From the NCBI GenBank assembly GCA_012965445.1, contig DTSJ01000109.1:1-15330 (forward strand): a DNA stretch of 15,330 bases, read 5' to 3'. This document shows, one piece after another, positions 15,178-15,330 of the stretch; the first letter of the stretch is position 1, and every line of letters begins with the position of its first letter. This DNA comes from Candidatus Hydrogenedentota bacterium (GTDB lineage Bacteria; Hydrogenedentota; Hydrogenedentia; Hydrogenedentiales; GCA-2746185). The notes beneath the pieces are model-generated. The model searched no databases, was not told the DNA's origin, and worked only from the letters and a program-made list of their open reading frames with translations. Both the position numbers and the translations under genes were made by a program.

Positions 15178-15330
15178 TTACTCGCTGTCCTTCACAACAG
15201 TGCCAATCTTCTTCTCAAGAAATACGTCAACCAGCTCAGGATCGAAATGCTTACCGCGCTCGTTTTTCAAGTATGCCAGCGCATCGTCCTGCGAAGATGT
15301 ACCAGACCGATACGCTCGAGGACTTGTCAT
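15178..15330 (-). CDS. HD-GYP domain protein, extreme C-terminus (rest outside window)
   Basis: Fifty residues of a leftward gene are visible, ending at TAA (15180-15178). MTSPRAYRSGTSSQDDALAY followed by LKNERGKHFDPELVDVFLEK matches the end of HD-GYP phosphodiesterase domains, where a D-A-x-T-S-x-R-x-Y-R segment is followed by the conserved G-x-H-F-D-P-x-L-V-x-x-F helix. The ATG at the window edge is therefore probably an internal Met, not the start. Full-length proteins usually carry a response-regulator or sensory domain and hydrolyse cyclic di-GMP, but that part is not seen, so activity cannot be judged. Confidence 0.8.
   Translation of the reverse strand: MTSPRAYRSGTSSQDDALAYLKNERGKHFDPELVDVFLEKKIGTVVKDSE

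Overview
This window looks like an accessory, surface-glycan locus from a Gram-negative bacterium of moderate G+C content (roughly half, judged by eye). The lineage is uncertain. A sulfatase, a DUF1080 lipoprotein, relics of enterochelin-esterase-like genes and several large GT-C-type membrane proteins together recall Planctomycetes/PVC bacteria or Candidatus Hydrogenedentota, but there is no rRNA or marker gene to settle it.

Left part (1-8870). The C-terminal end of a sulfatase/phosphatase-superfamily enzyme (1-657) converges on a leftward gene for an unrecognised polytopic membrane protein (705-2531). From the divergent gap a good sigma70-type promoter (2671-2699) drives a rightward run of four genes: a SAM methyltransferase, a polyprenyl-phosphate-sugar synthase (GT2) fused to a GtrA-like membrane domain, a YfhO-like GT-C protein of 840 residues, and a second GT-C protein (ArnT/PMT style) overlapping it by ATGA. 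This set can be read as making a lipid-linked sugar on the cytoplasmic face, flipping it, and transferring it outside.

Middle part (8872-12054). Two broken esterase tails lie head to head (8872-9165 minus, 9208-9321 plus). They are followed by a small helical lipoprotein gene with a very strong ribosome binding site, then a leftward NAD-dependent epimerase of the CDP-paratose 2-epimerase type. The epimerase appears to start at an ATT codon. GalE is transcribed divergently from it. The two epimerases supply nucleotide sugars.

Right part (12164-15330). A compact rightward group follows: a small secreted/membrane protein, a two-part protein (kinase-like N-terminal half plus class I methyltransferase), a DUF1080 lipoprotein and a 4-oxalocrotonate-tautomerase-like protein. 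It meets, at a hairpin, a leftward pair: a YajD-like HNH nuclease gene and the C-terminal end of an HD-GYP protein cut by the window edge.

Most rightward genes are written with C- and A-rich third positions and the leftward ones with G- and T-rich ones. This suggests the plus strand here is the lagging strand. No tRNA, rRNA, CRISPR array, intact insertion sequence or prophage gene was seen.
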